Shown here in pieces: positions 17,383 to 26,110 of a DNA stretch of 64,000 bases (position 1 is its first letter; the number at the start of each line of letters is the position of its first letter). The notes beneath the pieces were generated by a model, which saw only the letters and a program-made list of their open reading frames with translations, searched no databases and was not told where the DNA came from. The stretch is taken from NCBI GenBank assembly GCA_964402925.1, contig CAYOED010000003.1, positions 56,037 to 120,036 on the forward strand. Reading direction: 5' to 3'. Both the position numbers and the translations under genes were made by a program. Source of the stretch: Suilimivivens sp964402925. Its GTDB lineage: Bacteria > Bacillota > Clostridia > Lachnospirales > Lachnospiraceae.

Positions 17383-19189
17383 ATCTTAACCTCCAATCTT
17401 CATCATTAGACAAAGGTAATTGATCTTGTTTCAATAAGATGTAATTTTCTAACACCAATACATCCATATCCGTTCTCATAAAGCATAAATACGCATCTTC
17501 CGGACTGCATACAATCGGCTCGCCTCTGACATTAAACGAAGTATTCACAATAACACCACATCCTGTCAGTTTATCAAACGCCTTGATGATATTATAGAAA
17601 AAAGTATTATCCTCTTCGCTGACAGTTTGTATTCTCGCACTATAATCCACATGCGTAACAGCAGGTATAATCGATCTTTTTTGATTAATGATATTTAAAA
17701 GATTTTCTTCTTTTAGATTTATCTCGCTTTTTTCTCTAATTTCTTCTTTCACGGAAGCACATATCAGCATATATGGGCTTATGCCGTCTAAATCAAAATA
17801 ATCATTTACTCTTTCCTCCAGTACGGCGGGCGCAAATGGTCTGAAAGACTCTCTATACTTAATCTTCATATTTAGTTTGGACTGCATGGCTTCCGACATC
17901 GGATTAGCAATTATGCTTCTTCCCCCTAAAGCTCTCGGACCAAATTCCATCTTTCCGTTAAACAGACCTATAATCTTATCTGCATGTAAATATTCAGCAA
18001 CTTTATCATACAACTCTTGATTATCTTCATAGTAATCATAATGATATTGGTTATTATCCAAAAATTTTTTTATACTTTCTTTGGAATAGCTTGGCCCTAA
18101 ATAGCTTCCCTTCTGGCTGTCTCTCTTTTCAATTACTCGTTTACAATCAAAATAATTGTATGTGGCATATAAAGCTGCCCCCAACGCACCACCTGCATCC
18201 CCGGCAGCTGGCTGTATCCATATATTCTTGAAAATCTTTTCCTTAACCAATTTACCATTTGCAACACAGTTCAATGCCACTCCGCCGGCTAATACTAGAT
18301 TGTCCCCTCCTATCTGACATTTTGCATGTCTTGCCATTTTTATAATAATCTCTTCCGTCACCTTTTGTATGGAAGCTGCCAAGTCAATATATACCCTCGT
18401 AATGATGTCTTCCGGTTGGCGTCTTTTTACGCCGAACAGCTCTTCAAATTTCGAATCAATCATCATATTATCATGCATAAATGCAAAATAATCCATATTA
18501 AGTTTTATAGATCCGTCATCAGAAACTTCTACCAAATTGTTTAATATTTTCTCATAATATATAGGGTCTCCGTATGGCGCCAGTCCCATCAACTTATATT
18601 CACCAAAATTAACCTTAAATCCACAAAAATATGTAAAAGCACTATATAACAGTCCTAAAGAATGAGGATAATTTAACTGTTCTGATATATCTATTTTTTC
18701 ATTCTTTCCAAAGCCAATCGTAGTTGTTGCCCACTCCCCCACTCCATCAATAGTCATGATCGCTGCCTCTTCAAATGGTGATGGATAAAAAGCCGATGCG
18801 GCATGGGATATGTGATGCTCACACACTAACACCTTTCCATTACTTTTCCCGTAAACATTTTGATTTAACAAATCATGTATCCATAATTTGTCAGAAAACA
18901 TCGATGTAAAGCTCTTTTCAATTATTTTGGAATTATTCGGGCTCACCATAATACAATTATTTAGCCAACGATCTAATGTTAATAAAGGGTTATCATAATA
19001 TACCACAGCATCTATTTTTTCTTTATCTTTAAGCTGCGCTTTACAAAACCGAATTGCATTTACAGGAAGCGAGGAATCTGCCTTTTTTCTCGTAAACCTT
19101 TCTTCCTGTGCTGCTGCTATAATATTACCGTTCACGCACATAGCAGCTGCACTATCATGATACAATGCTGAAACACCTAAAATATTCAT
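17369..19189 (-). CDS. NodU/CmcH-family O-carbamoyltransferase
   Basis: 606 aa, full length for the family. The N-terminal ASKHA-type domain has NILGVSALYHDSAAAM, AAQEERFTRKKAD and HHISHAASAFYPSPFEEAA (HHISHA at 125-130), then MTIDGVGEW. The C-terminal domain has FNGKMEFGPRALGGRSIIANP and SFNVRGEPIVCSPEDA. The family uses carbamoyl phosphate and ATP to form carbamoyl-adenylate and then carbamoylates a hydroxyl of a sugar or other small molecule. In this context it probably decorates the surface glycan sugar. The start overlaps the SGNH gene by 4 nt, implying coupling. Confidence 0.93.
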   Translation of the reverse strand: MNILGVSALYHDSAAAMCVNGNIIAAAQEERFTRKKADSSLPVNAIRFCKAQLKDKEKIDAVVYYDNPLLTLDRWLNNCIMVSPNNSKIIEKSFTSMFSDKLWIHDLLNQNVYGKSNGKVLVCEHHISHAASAFYPSPFEEAAIMTIDGVGEWATTTIGFGKNEKIDISEQLNYPHSLGLLYSAFTYFCGFKVNFGEYKLMGLAPYGDPIYYEKILNNLVEVSDDGSIKLNMDYFAFMHDNMMIDSKFEELFGVKRRQPEDIITRVYIDLAASIQKVTEEIIIKMARHAKCQIGGDNLVLAGGVALNCVANGKLVKEKIFKNIWIQPAAGDAGGALGAALYATYNYFDCKRVIEKRDSQKGSYLGPSYSKESIKKFLDNNQYHYDYYEDNQELYDKVAEYLHADKIIGLFNGKMEFGPRALGGRSIIANPMSEAMQSKLNMKIKYRESFRPFAPAVLEERVNDYFDLDGISPYMLICASVKEEIREKSEINLKEENLLNIINQKRSIIPAVTHVDYSARIQTVSEEDNTFFYNIIKAFDKLTGCGVIVNTSFNVRGEPIVCSPEDAYLCFMRTDMDVLVLENYILLKQDQLPLSNDEDWRLRYELD

Positions 19190-20301
19190 AACAATCTCCC
19201 TATCTTTTCCTCTATAATGCGATATATCTCATTTGCAATCACTTTATTTCCCGCTTCATTACAGTGACACCAATCAAAATAAATATTTCTAAGTCCATCA
19301 AATATTCCTGACAAATTATGTACATAATCTATCTCCTTAATATTCTCTTCAGCTTTATGATAAAATTCTATTGCTGTTTGTATTTTCTGTTTTATCAAGT
19401 TTTCTTCTAAGTAGAACATGTCATATTCATTTAAAATATAATTACCACTTAGCATCATAGGTTGTAAAAAAGAGAAAAACTCTATGTCAAACTCTTGGCA
19501 AGCACCATGCATAATCCTCATATTGAATATCCATCTATCTAGCGCCTCTTTTTCCATCCCTTCCCCACAAGTTAGATTGACATTTTTATTTTCACATAAA
19601 TTTCTCCATGTTTTATCCAAATAATCATTGACAAGGGCATTAGACTTCTTTCCCTCAAATGCATCATTAACTCCTGAATATGAAATGACAATCGCAGGAT
19701 TTAAATCAATAGCATCTCTTATACATTTAAGCATTTCCTGACACGATAAATATCCGCTCACCCCTCCATTATATATGCATGGAGCAATTCCTTTCTTTTC
19801 CTCTATCAACTCAGCAAGATAATGCGCCCATGAATTAATTCCATACTGTGAATAATCAGTTGTACTGCCCCCTAATACTACCAGCTTTAATTTCGAGTCC
19901 TTGTCTCCATGTATATGAAATTTTTTCTCACGGCTATATCCTAAAAAGTAATCTACGTAATCAAATTTATCATATCTGCTTTCTGTAATTGAGAAAAAAT
20001 TAATATTTTTTTCCATCCCCATTTCATTTAAATTTTTTATTATATCCCTGCTATTTGATGAAGCTGCTATCAGTACAATGATCTCTCTCTTTTCTTCATA
20101 TAATAAATCAAATGGGCTCTTAATATCTTTTCCAAAACATTTCTCATTCCACTTTGTTTCATTACTATCAACAAAATACGCTACATCTTTCCCTAAACTT
20201 TTTAAAATGTGGGCTGTATTAACCCCCACGTATCCGGCCCCCCACAAAATAACTTTTTTATCAGAAATAATATTTAATAAATATTCAATATAGTTTATCA
20301 T
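19186..20301 (-). CDS. SGNH/GDSL hydrolase (acetyltransferase or esterase) with N-terminal Rossmann-like domain
   Basis: 371 aa. Residues 15-108 are the shared module (VILWGAGYVGVNTAH, YFVDSNETKW). Residues 138-370 are an SGNH hydrolase: LVVLGGSTTD with nucleophile Ser146, a Gly block in NGGVSGY, GVNDA with Asn212, and FDWCHCNEAGNKVIANE carrying the Asp/His pair (DxxHxN). Such domains acetylate or deacetylate glycans. No signal peptide is present, so it acts in the cytoplasm. It precedes and is coupled to the carbamoyltransferase, which fits sequential decoration of a sugar. Confidence 0.88.
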   Translation of the reverse strand: MINYIEYLLNIISDKKVILWGAGYVGVNTAHILKSLGKDVAYFVDSNETKWNEKCFGKDIKSPFDLLYEEKREIIVLIAASSNSRDIIKNLNEMGMEKNINFFSITESRYDKFDYVDYFLGYSREKKFHIHGDKDSKLKLVVLGGSTTDYSQYGINSWAHYLAELIEEKKGIAPCIYNGGVSGYLSCQEMLKCIRDAIDLNPAIVISYSGVNDAFEGKKSNALVNDYLDKTWRNLCENKNVNLTCGEGMEKEALDRWIFNMRIMHGACQEFDIEFFSFLQPMMLSGNYILNEYDMFYLEENLIKQKIQTAIEFYHKAEENIKEIDYVHNLSGIFDGLRNIYFDWCHCNEAGNKVIANEIYRIIEEKIGRLL

Positions 20302-20325
20302 TCCTTTCCCTCTCTATCTAACACT

Positions 20326-21237
20326 TTACCATTGTTTTATTCCATTTACTTCCTTCTCATGCAAAGACTGATCAACCAAACTTATAATCTGCATTATATT
20401 ACTCTTACACTTATTATCAGCTTGACTATAATTCAACAAAAATTCTTCGCCTTGTATCCTTACTCTATTAATATAGTCCTCTAAAATTTCATTTTTACCA
20501 GTCAAAATTGTTGCATGTGTCTGATGCATCTGTTTTATTTCCTTTGACACACCCAAAAGCTTATCTGCTTCGCCATGCATCGTTGCTATCAACTTTTCTA
20601 TTTCTTTCTCCACGTTATCATTCTGCGCAGTCAAATATAAAGTCCTCAAATATACAGGCGGCATCGTTGCATTCTTTATTACCCATTCAATGGAACACGC
20701 TGCATGCACTGCATACAAATATCTTTTTAGCAAAATCTGTTTTTCATTTCCCATTGACATTTGATTTTCTATCTGCATTAAATAATATTTAACTGCATAA
20801 TACTTAGAAAAGAAAGTGTTAATATAAGGCACCAGTTTATTCTGCAAACCATAAGGATCCCATACATACGGCGACATCATAGTCCATAGCACCACTCCAA
20901 ATAATCCTATTGAAAATTTACCATCTAAAATCGGATTCTCTAAATAACTAAAAAAAGAAGTTAACTCCCAAAAAGGAATCCACTCATATAATTCATCTTC
21001 TTCAGGATAATATCGCTTAATCAGCGCCGATTCCTTACACTTTTCAGGCTCGTACATCTTTTGAGGGAAATCCTTTTTTATATATAAAAATCTTGTGTCA
21101 TAATCGCTATCAAAGTTTTGAAGCCCCTTTGAAATGCCTCCTACCATAGCTCCATACAAAAGTTTCATGTCGTTTTCTTCTGCAAACCTCATTGCATCAT
21201 CCAAAACTTTTTTCTCATATTGATAACCAAATAACAT
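20326..21237 (-). CDS. DNA polymerase beta-superfamily nucleotidyltransferase, RlaP/YcgL-like
   Basis: 303 aa. The N-terminus has LLYGAMVGGISKGLQNFDSDYDTRFLYI; the glycine-serine loop followed by DSDYD (43-47) is the metal-binding signature of the polymerase-beta nucleotidyltransferase fold, in the arrangement of the RNA-repair-associated RlaP group. The rest is helical with YLYAVHAACSIEWV. It would transfer a nucleotide to an unidentified substrate. It is unusual in a glycan operon, between the methyltransferase-like pair and the SGNH gene. It could nucleotidylate a sugar, a carrier or RNA. Confidence 0.72.
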   Translation of the reverse strand: MLFGYQYEKKVLDDAMRFAEENDMKLLYGAMVGGISKGLQNFDSDYDTRFLYIKKDFPQKMYEPEKCKESALIKRYYPEEDELYEWIPFWELTSFFSYLENPILDGKFSIGLFGVVLWTMMSPYVWDPYGLQNKLVPYINTFFSKYYAVKYYLMQIENQMSMGNEKQILLKRYLYAVHAACSIEWVIKNATMPPVYLRTLYLTAQNDNVEKEIEKLIATMHGEADKLLGVSKEIKQMHQTHATILTGKNEILEDYINRVRIQGEEFLLNYSQADNKCKSNIMQIISLVDQSLHEKEVNGIKQW

Positions 21238-21254
21238 ATAATCACCCCTTATTC

Positions 21255-22739
21255 TTATGATTCCTTATAAAATATAAATCCTTCTACAATATTTTCTCCC
21301 CAAATACTGGAAAACACTCTGCTTTCCAGACAAAAATGCTCCGCCTTTATTTTTTCTATCACATCATAATCATGATTTTCACACAAAACAAAACAAAATG
21401 TATCTATTTTAGGCAGACATTTCTTCAAAGTTGCATAACTGCTTCTCGAAGAAATAAGCCCCGCTGTATAATGATTATTGCAATTATAAAATTCCTCTGA
21501 ATCAATATAAAATAGATCATCGATTCTTTTTATAATATCATCGTCTTTATTTTCCAGCCTCGTAAGCGAACACCCCAACATATTGAGATAGCGCCCCAAA
21601 CTTCCCCAGTCTTCCAAGCAATCACATATAGTTATTTCGTTAAAATCAAATGTCCTTGAACCAGCGGATATAAATTCTGAAAGTCTTTTTCCTATTCGGC
21701 TTCCCCATTTTTCGAAATAATCCTCCGCCTCTGTCGAATACTCATAAAAAAACGGATGCGCTATGGGTACCGGAAGCGTATATATCTTATTATTTTGTAA
21801 ATATTGTTTCAGTTCTTCTGCTACACCTTTGTTTAAATATGTATTGTAATCATCTCTGGTAGCCTTCACTGGTATCATTTTCTGTCCTTTAGCTATCAAA
21901 AAAGAAACTCTGTTTTTTCCACTGGAAACCAATGAAAAGCAACCTTTTCTTAAGTACTTCACCATTGGACAGCTTCTAACGAAAAAGAGCGGATCAACCG
22001 CCAATTTAGCGCTCATTTCATGATATATCTTTTTCCTTGTGCTAACCGTAATCCTTTTCCACTTTTCCCCTGTTGTAATTCCTATTTTATTTGCCTCTGG
22101 CAAAACAAAGTTAATAATATAATCCTCTATCGTTCTCTCAAAGTCAATATTTTTTGTACCTTCAAATGCACAATATAAATCAACTAATATATATGTCGAC
22201 ACAAAATTCACTCTACTCCAACGATTATCCGGTAAATAATTCGTAAATAATAGTTCTGGCAAGAGAAACATTGTAATATATTCATCATCTTCTTGAATCA
22301 CATAATTTTCCTCTTTATACACAAAATCTTTATCTATAAGTGAAAATATATCGTATTTCGGCATTGCTCTTTTTACCAGCAATTCTTCATATGCTTGATT
22401 TACACATTCCATTCTCTGATCTTTATAATCTCTCAATATAGCCTTTGCTTTATAAATTATATTTTTAAAACCAAATTCATATAATTTTCTTGCAATCTCT
22501 TCATGCTCAAATACATTGCGAATTGAAATAATAATCACATAATCCTCGAACTCCAACTGCATTTGAGACAATTCCTGTAACGAATGGACAGCATATCCTC
22601 GAAAATCTTCAATATCTTCCCCTCGCATATCTAAAAAAAATTCAACTTTCAACTCTGGTACATTTTCTAACAAAACTTTCCCCATAGAACCAGTGCCATA
22701 TATTATTATTTTTTTTTCATAAACTTTATACGTCTTCAT
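21255..22739 (-). CDS. Rossmann-module protein with ParB/Srx-like middle and degenerate methyltransferase-like tail
   Basis: 494 aa from ATG 22739, which overlaps the upstream stop as ATGA. Residues 8-100 are the shared module (IIIYGTGSMGKVL, FFLDMRG). The middle contains SSGKNRVSFLIAKGQKMIPV, which resembles the dGxNRxxaLl turn of ParB/sulfiredoxin-like folds. The C-terminus (DFNEITICDCLEDWGSLGRYLNMLGCSLTRLE) has the shape of a class I methyltransferase but lacks its glycine motif, so it is probably inactive for SAM. It is a paralogue of the next gene upstream. The two may form a heteromer with one catalytic partner. Confidence 0.65.
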   Translation of the reverse strand: MKTYKVYEKKIIIYGTGSMGKVLLENVPELKVEFFLDMRGEDIEDFRGYAVHSLQELSQMQLEFEDYVIIISIRNVFEHEEIARKLYEFGFKNIIYKAKAILRDYKDQRMECVNQAYEELLVKRAMPKYDIFSLIDKDFVYKEENYVIQEDDEYITMFLLPELLFTNYLPDNRWSRVNFVSTYILVDLYCAFEGTKNIDFERTIEDYIINFVLPEANKIGITTGEKWKRITVSTRKKIYHEMSAKLAVDPLFFVRSCPMVKYLRKGCFSLVSSGKNRVSFLIAKGQKMIPVKATRDDYNTYLNKGVAEELKQYLQNNKIYTLPVPIAHPFFYEYSTEAEDYFEKWGSRIGKRLSEFISAGSRTFDFNEITICDCLEDWGSLGRYLNMLGCSLTRLENKDDDIIKRIDDLFYIDSEEFYNCNNHYTAGLISSRSSYATLKKCLPKIDTFCFVLCENHDYDVIEKIKAEHFCLESRVFSSIWGENIVEGFIFYKES

Positions 22740-24250
22740 TCTGTCTTGTCCTGAACCCATAAATCCAGTATTTTTTCTCCTATACAAATATGCAGCACCC
22801 TTTCACATTCTTCTGCAAGATATTCTTTTTCTTCGACGGTTTCAATAAAAGAAATTCCCTTAAAATTTTTCAAAAGTTCATTTATAATCTGATTTTCTTC
22901 ATCATATACATCATGATGAATTAAGATAATATCGTAATTGTCCTCACTAATACATTCATTCAAATTATTTTTTATCTCTATTTCTTCTATTCTTAATAGC
23001 TGATTCTCCAAATTAAAAAGCTCTAATTGCATCTGATTTGCCTCAAATGCTGTAACTTCAGCCCCCATTAAGGCATACAGCTGCGCAAAATAACCATTTT
23101 TGCTTCCTATATCTAAAACCTTGACCCCCTGCATCAAAATATTTCTTTGCACTAAATATTGATTCACCGCCACCGCTATATTTTGTGCTAAAACATCTTC
23201 TTTTGCCAAATAATATATAAAAGCAGAATGCGGAATAGGATAATAAACAATGTCCTCTCCACATCGCTCTACGTATTCTGCTACTTTTTCCACCTGTTCT
23301 TTGTTATAATATGCTTCCCATTCCTCATTATTTAATCTACAAGGAAACTTATATATTTTTTTTGTAAGAAGAAATCCAGTTCTATTTACGCCGTCAAGAA
23401 TTTCCAATTTTTTATTTTTTCCTAATGTAACCGATATTGGATTTTCTATAAAATAGGACGGATTAATCATCAAACTGTTTTCCATAATTTGATACACTTT
23501 ATATCTATCATTAAAATGCCTATTCCATTCATTTTGATCAATGTTATTGCTTCCCGACTCATACTCTCTAGTCATTCTATAGGCATCCAAAAAATCATAC
23601 CAGTCTTCATCATTAATATTCTGATCCATAGCTTTAAATAAGGCATACGGTTTAGCAAAATATAATACGTTTTGGTTTAAATTTCTTTGCAGTTTCCTAG
23701 GCAGATTACTAGTGTCAATATCATTTTCATAATAATATTTTCCGCCTGTAAATAATACTTCTGCCGGAATATATGCTACAGTAAAACAATTATCTTTTTC
23801 TAAAACAGGGCTTTTTTTATTTTCTTGACTTAAAGACTTATATACAGGTAATTCAACATCTAGGAAATCACCTTTCAAATACATACCATCATAGATTTTA
23901 TTCAATTCTCGTGTTGCTTCATTTTTTTCTCCTAAAATATTATGCTTAAATAATATATTTTCATATCCACATTTATACAATTTTCTTGCAATCAAATCAT
24001 GTGCATACGCATTCAAAACAGTTATTATAACAATAGCGTTAGCTTTGTCTTGTGTTATAATCCTATCCGTTTCGGGCAAATAGACCGGAATCTCTCCTAT
24101 ATTTTTCAGGCTTTCTGCATTTCTATCCAAAAAGGCAACAATGGAATACCCCATTTTACTTAATAAATCTGCATAGAGTCTCCCCGCCTCTGCTGCCCCA
24201 TAAATAATTATTTTGCTATCTTTCGTTATTTTTACTTTCTTAAAATCCAT
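22736..24250 (-). CDS. Rossmann-module protein with ParB/Srx-like middle and class I methyltransferase domain
   Basis: 504 aa. Residues 8-105 are the shared module (IIIYGAAEAGRLY, FLDRNAES). The middle has EILDGVNRTGFLLTKKIYKF, a DGxNR turn like ParB/sulfiredoxin folds. Residues ~385-500 are a methyltransferase with intact motif I (VLDIGSKNGYFAQLY), VTAFEANQMQLELF and YDIILIHHDVYDEENQII. It is a paralogue of the downstream gene, with which it overlaps by 4 nt. The probable activity is SAM-dependent methylation of a sugar or a carrier-linked glycan. The three-domain order is unusual and I know of no characterised example. Confidence 0.7.
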   Translation of the reverse strand: MDFKKVKITKDSKIIIYGAAEAGRLYADLLSKMGYSIVAFLDRNAESLKNIGEIPVYLPETDRIITQDKANAIVIITVLNAYAHDLIARKLYKCGYENILFKHNILGEKNEATRELNKIYDGMYLKGDFLDVELPVYKSLSQENKKSPVLEKDNCFTVAYIPAEVLFTGGKYYYENDIDTSNLPRKLQRNLNQNVLYFAKPYALFKAMDQNINDEDWYDFLDAYRMTREYESGSNNIDQNEWNRHFNDRYKVYQIMENSLMINPSYFIENPISVTLGKNKKLEILDGVNRTGFLLTKKIYKFPCRLNNEEWEAYYNKEQVEKVAEYVERCGEDIVYYPIPHSAFIYYLAKEDVLAQNIAVAVNQYLVQRNILMQGVKVLDIGSKNGYFAQLYALMGAEVTAFEANQMQLELFNLENQLLRIEEIEIKNNLNECISEDNYDIILIHHDVYDEENQIINELLKNFKGISFIETVEEKEYLAEECERVLHICIGEKILDLWVQDKTE

Positions 24251-24260
24251 GTTTTCCCTC

Positions 24261-25034
24261 TTACCCTACATACAAATATGTATCATCGCATCTAATTCCA
24301 CCGTGAATCAAGCTCATCGTATACTCCGGCTGCATCTGTTTCATATAAATTGGTATTCTCCAGAGATTTGAGTAAAAATCACCTAAAGGCAGAATGCATT
24401 GCACTTTATCATTTTTTATTATCTTTTCATACTTTTTTATTTCACTTTCCAGCCTGGAACTTTCTATTTCAATACTTTCGTTAGCAATCATCATATGCTC
24501 CTTATCACATGGCACCATTGAAATAATCTCATCATATCCAAAAGCATTTTTATTCACTAAGTCAGATAAAATACCGCATGTTCTATAATATAAAACCTTA
24601 TGAGACTCCTCATTACTAAACAAGTCTAACGCCAAGCTTATCCCATTACTGCCAATGTCAAATAGACTTGCATTTTCCAAATATGGATCAATCTTATTGG
24701 CAAAATACTCTATTCCACTCTCGATGACATCCTGTATTCCCCATTTTTCTAATTGGCTTCTTTGCATTTCCGAGATAACATATGGAAACACTATGCACCC
24801 ATTTATTTCATTTAACCGCTCTATCACCTTATCCTTTTCATTAATAAGCCCGTCAAATGTCATCTGATCGACATTCTGCAGTCTGCCCTGCAAGCTGTTA
24901 AACAATAATTCCGCACTTTTATCCTCTCCAACAATAATGAAAGCGTCCCGTCCCTCAATATAATTTTCTTTTAGTTCCATAACTTCTTCATATTTCGAGT
25001 ATATTAATTGCAATGCCTTTTTCTTATAATTCAT
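24261..25034 (-). CDS. FkbM-methyltransferase-like protein, reduced
   Basis: 257 aa. The N-terminal part resembles the island's Rossmann-like module with a lost glycine loop (AFIIVGEDKSAELLF). The middle SLFDIGSNGISLALDLF may be a methyltransferase motif I remnant. The last ~40 residues (LGDFYSNLWRIPIYMKQMQPEYTMSLIHG...DTYLYVG) strongly resemble the C-terminus of FkbM-family SAM methyltransferases. It is shorter than usual in the middle, so activity is uncertain. It lies 33 nt after the radical SAM gene and just before the two three-domain proteins. Confidence 0.6.
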   Translation of the reverse strand: MNYKKKALQLIYSKYEEVMELKENYIEGRDAFIIVGEDKSAELLFNSLQGRLQNVDQMTFDGLINEKDKVIERLNEINGCIVFPYVISEMQRSQLEKWGIQDVIESGIEYFANKIDPYLENASLFDIGSNGISLALDLFSNEESHKVLYYRTCGILSDLVNKNAFGYDEIISMVPCDKEHMMIANESIEIESSRLESEIKKYEKIIKNDKVQCILPLGDFYSNLWRIPIYMKQMQPEYTMSLIHGGIRCDDTYLYVG

Positions 25035-25067
25035 CGCTTTTTCCTTTCTAAAATGAGTAGCAAGATG

Positions 25068-26078
25068 CTACTTCGCACCTTTTTCCAGCCGTTCCATTAT
25101 TTCACCTGCATACTCATCTATATAATCATTACAGTCGTAATCTGGTAACAAGCATTTTCTGCACATTTCATAACTATTTTTTTCACCTTTCAGCAATGTC
25201 ATCCAAAAATTTCTTAATTTCTCTCCATTCCATATTTCTTTAAACGACTGATATTTTAAATCTCCAATTACCAACTTTCTCTTCCAATCAGCACAGCAGG
25301 CTGTCACTTCTCCATCAGAATTAACGATTAAGCTATAAAAAGAATATGGACAAACTTTAACTTTTCTAACCTGCTGTCCATGAATGCCAACCTTTCCTAT
25401 TTGCAAGTTCTGCTCCAGTTCATCAAAATCTGACCACATAGGAATCACATTATCGATAAAAATTCTATCACATATGTCACCAAACAAAGCATAAAATCTC
25501 TCTTTATCTTCTTCATTTGGCACTGCTGTATCAATAATTTTACAATATATTTCACATTCTCCACTTCTATCGTGTAGGTCTTTTATATTTTCTATAAATT
25601 TTGCATAGTCTATTTCAGCACCAGTTATACTCTTATACCTCTCAGCATCTAATGCCTCAATAGAAATTCTAATACGGTCAATTTTTGAATCAATTAATTT
25701 TTGATTCATTTCTGGATTTAACAAACTGCCATTAGTTATAATTTCAATAAAATGAGCCACATCCTTTTCTTTAGCATATTCTATCATTTCCGGCAAATGC
25801 GGATTCAACAAAGGTTCTCCCTGTCCATTAATTCTCAACACCTTTAATTTCTCTGGGAGTTCCTGCAAATCCTCTATGATTTTCATAAATAACTCTTTAT
25901 CCATTAATTGTTTGCGAAAGGGTAATATCTCCTTTTTACTCTGTATTGCGCAGAAATTACACTTAAAATTACACAAATTGCAAGGATCAATTGCTATTGT
26001 GTAAGGAGTTTTTAAAGGTATCACTTCTTCAAGACGGTTTCTCTCCGTACAAACGATATTCCCATTTTTAGCTTTCAT
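25068..26078 (-). CDS. Radical SAM enzyme with SPASM-like C-terminus
   Basis: 336 aa. The radical SAM cluster motif CX3CX2C is at Cys36, Cys40 and Cys43 (CNFKCNFC), followed by LRINGQGEPLLNPHL for SAM binding. The C-terminal ~80 residues contain more cysteines (VCPYSFYSLIV, TACCADW, CRKCLLPDYDC) suited to an auxiliary FeS cluster, as in SPASM or twitch domains. The enzyme would use a 5'-deoxyadenosyl radical. In a sugar operon this could be sugar dehydration, epimerisation or carrier-protein modification. GGGAGAG is 9 nt before ATG 26078. Substrate not assignable. Confidence 0.87.
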   Translation of the reverse strand: MKAKNGNIVCTERNRLEEVIPLKTPYTIAIDPCNLCNFKCNFCAIQSKKEILPFRKQLMDKELFMKIIEDLQELPEKLKVLRINGQGEPLLNPHLPEMIEYAKEKDVAHFIEIITNGSLLNPEMNQKLIDSKIDRIRISIEALDAERYKSITGAEIDYAKFIENIKDLHDRSGECEIYCKIIDTAVPNEEDKERFYALFGDICDRIFIDNVIPMWSDFDELEQNLQIGKVGIHGQQVRKVKVCPYSFYSLIVNSDGEVTACCADWKRKLVIGDLKYQSFKEIWNGEKLRNFWMTLLKGEKNSYEMCRKCLLPDYDCNDYIDEYAGEIMERLEKGAK

Positions 26079-26110
26079 CTTAATTTTCTCTCCCTGGTTA
26101 TTTTCTACAC

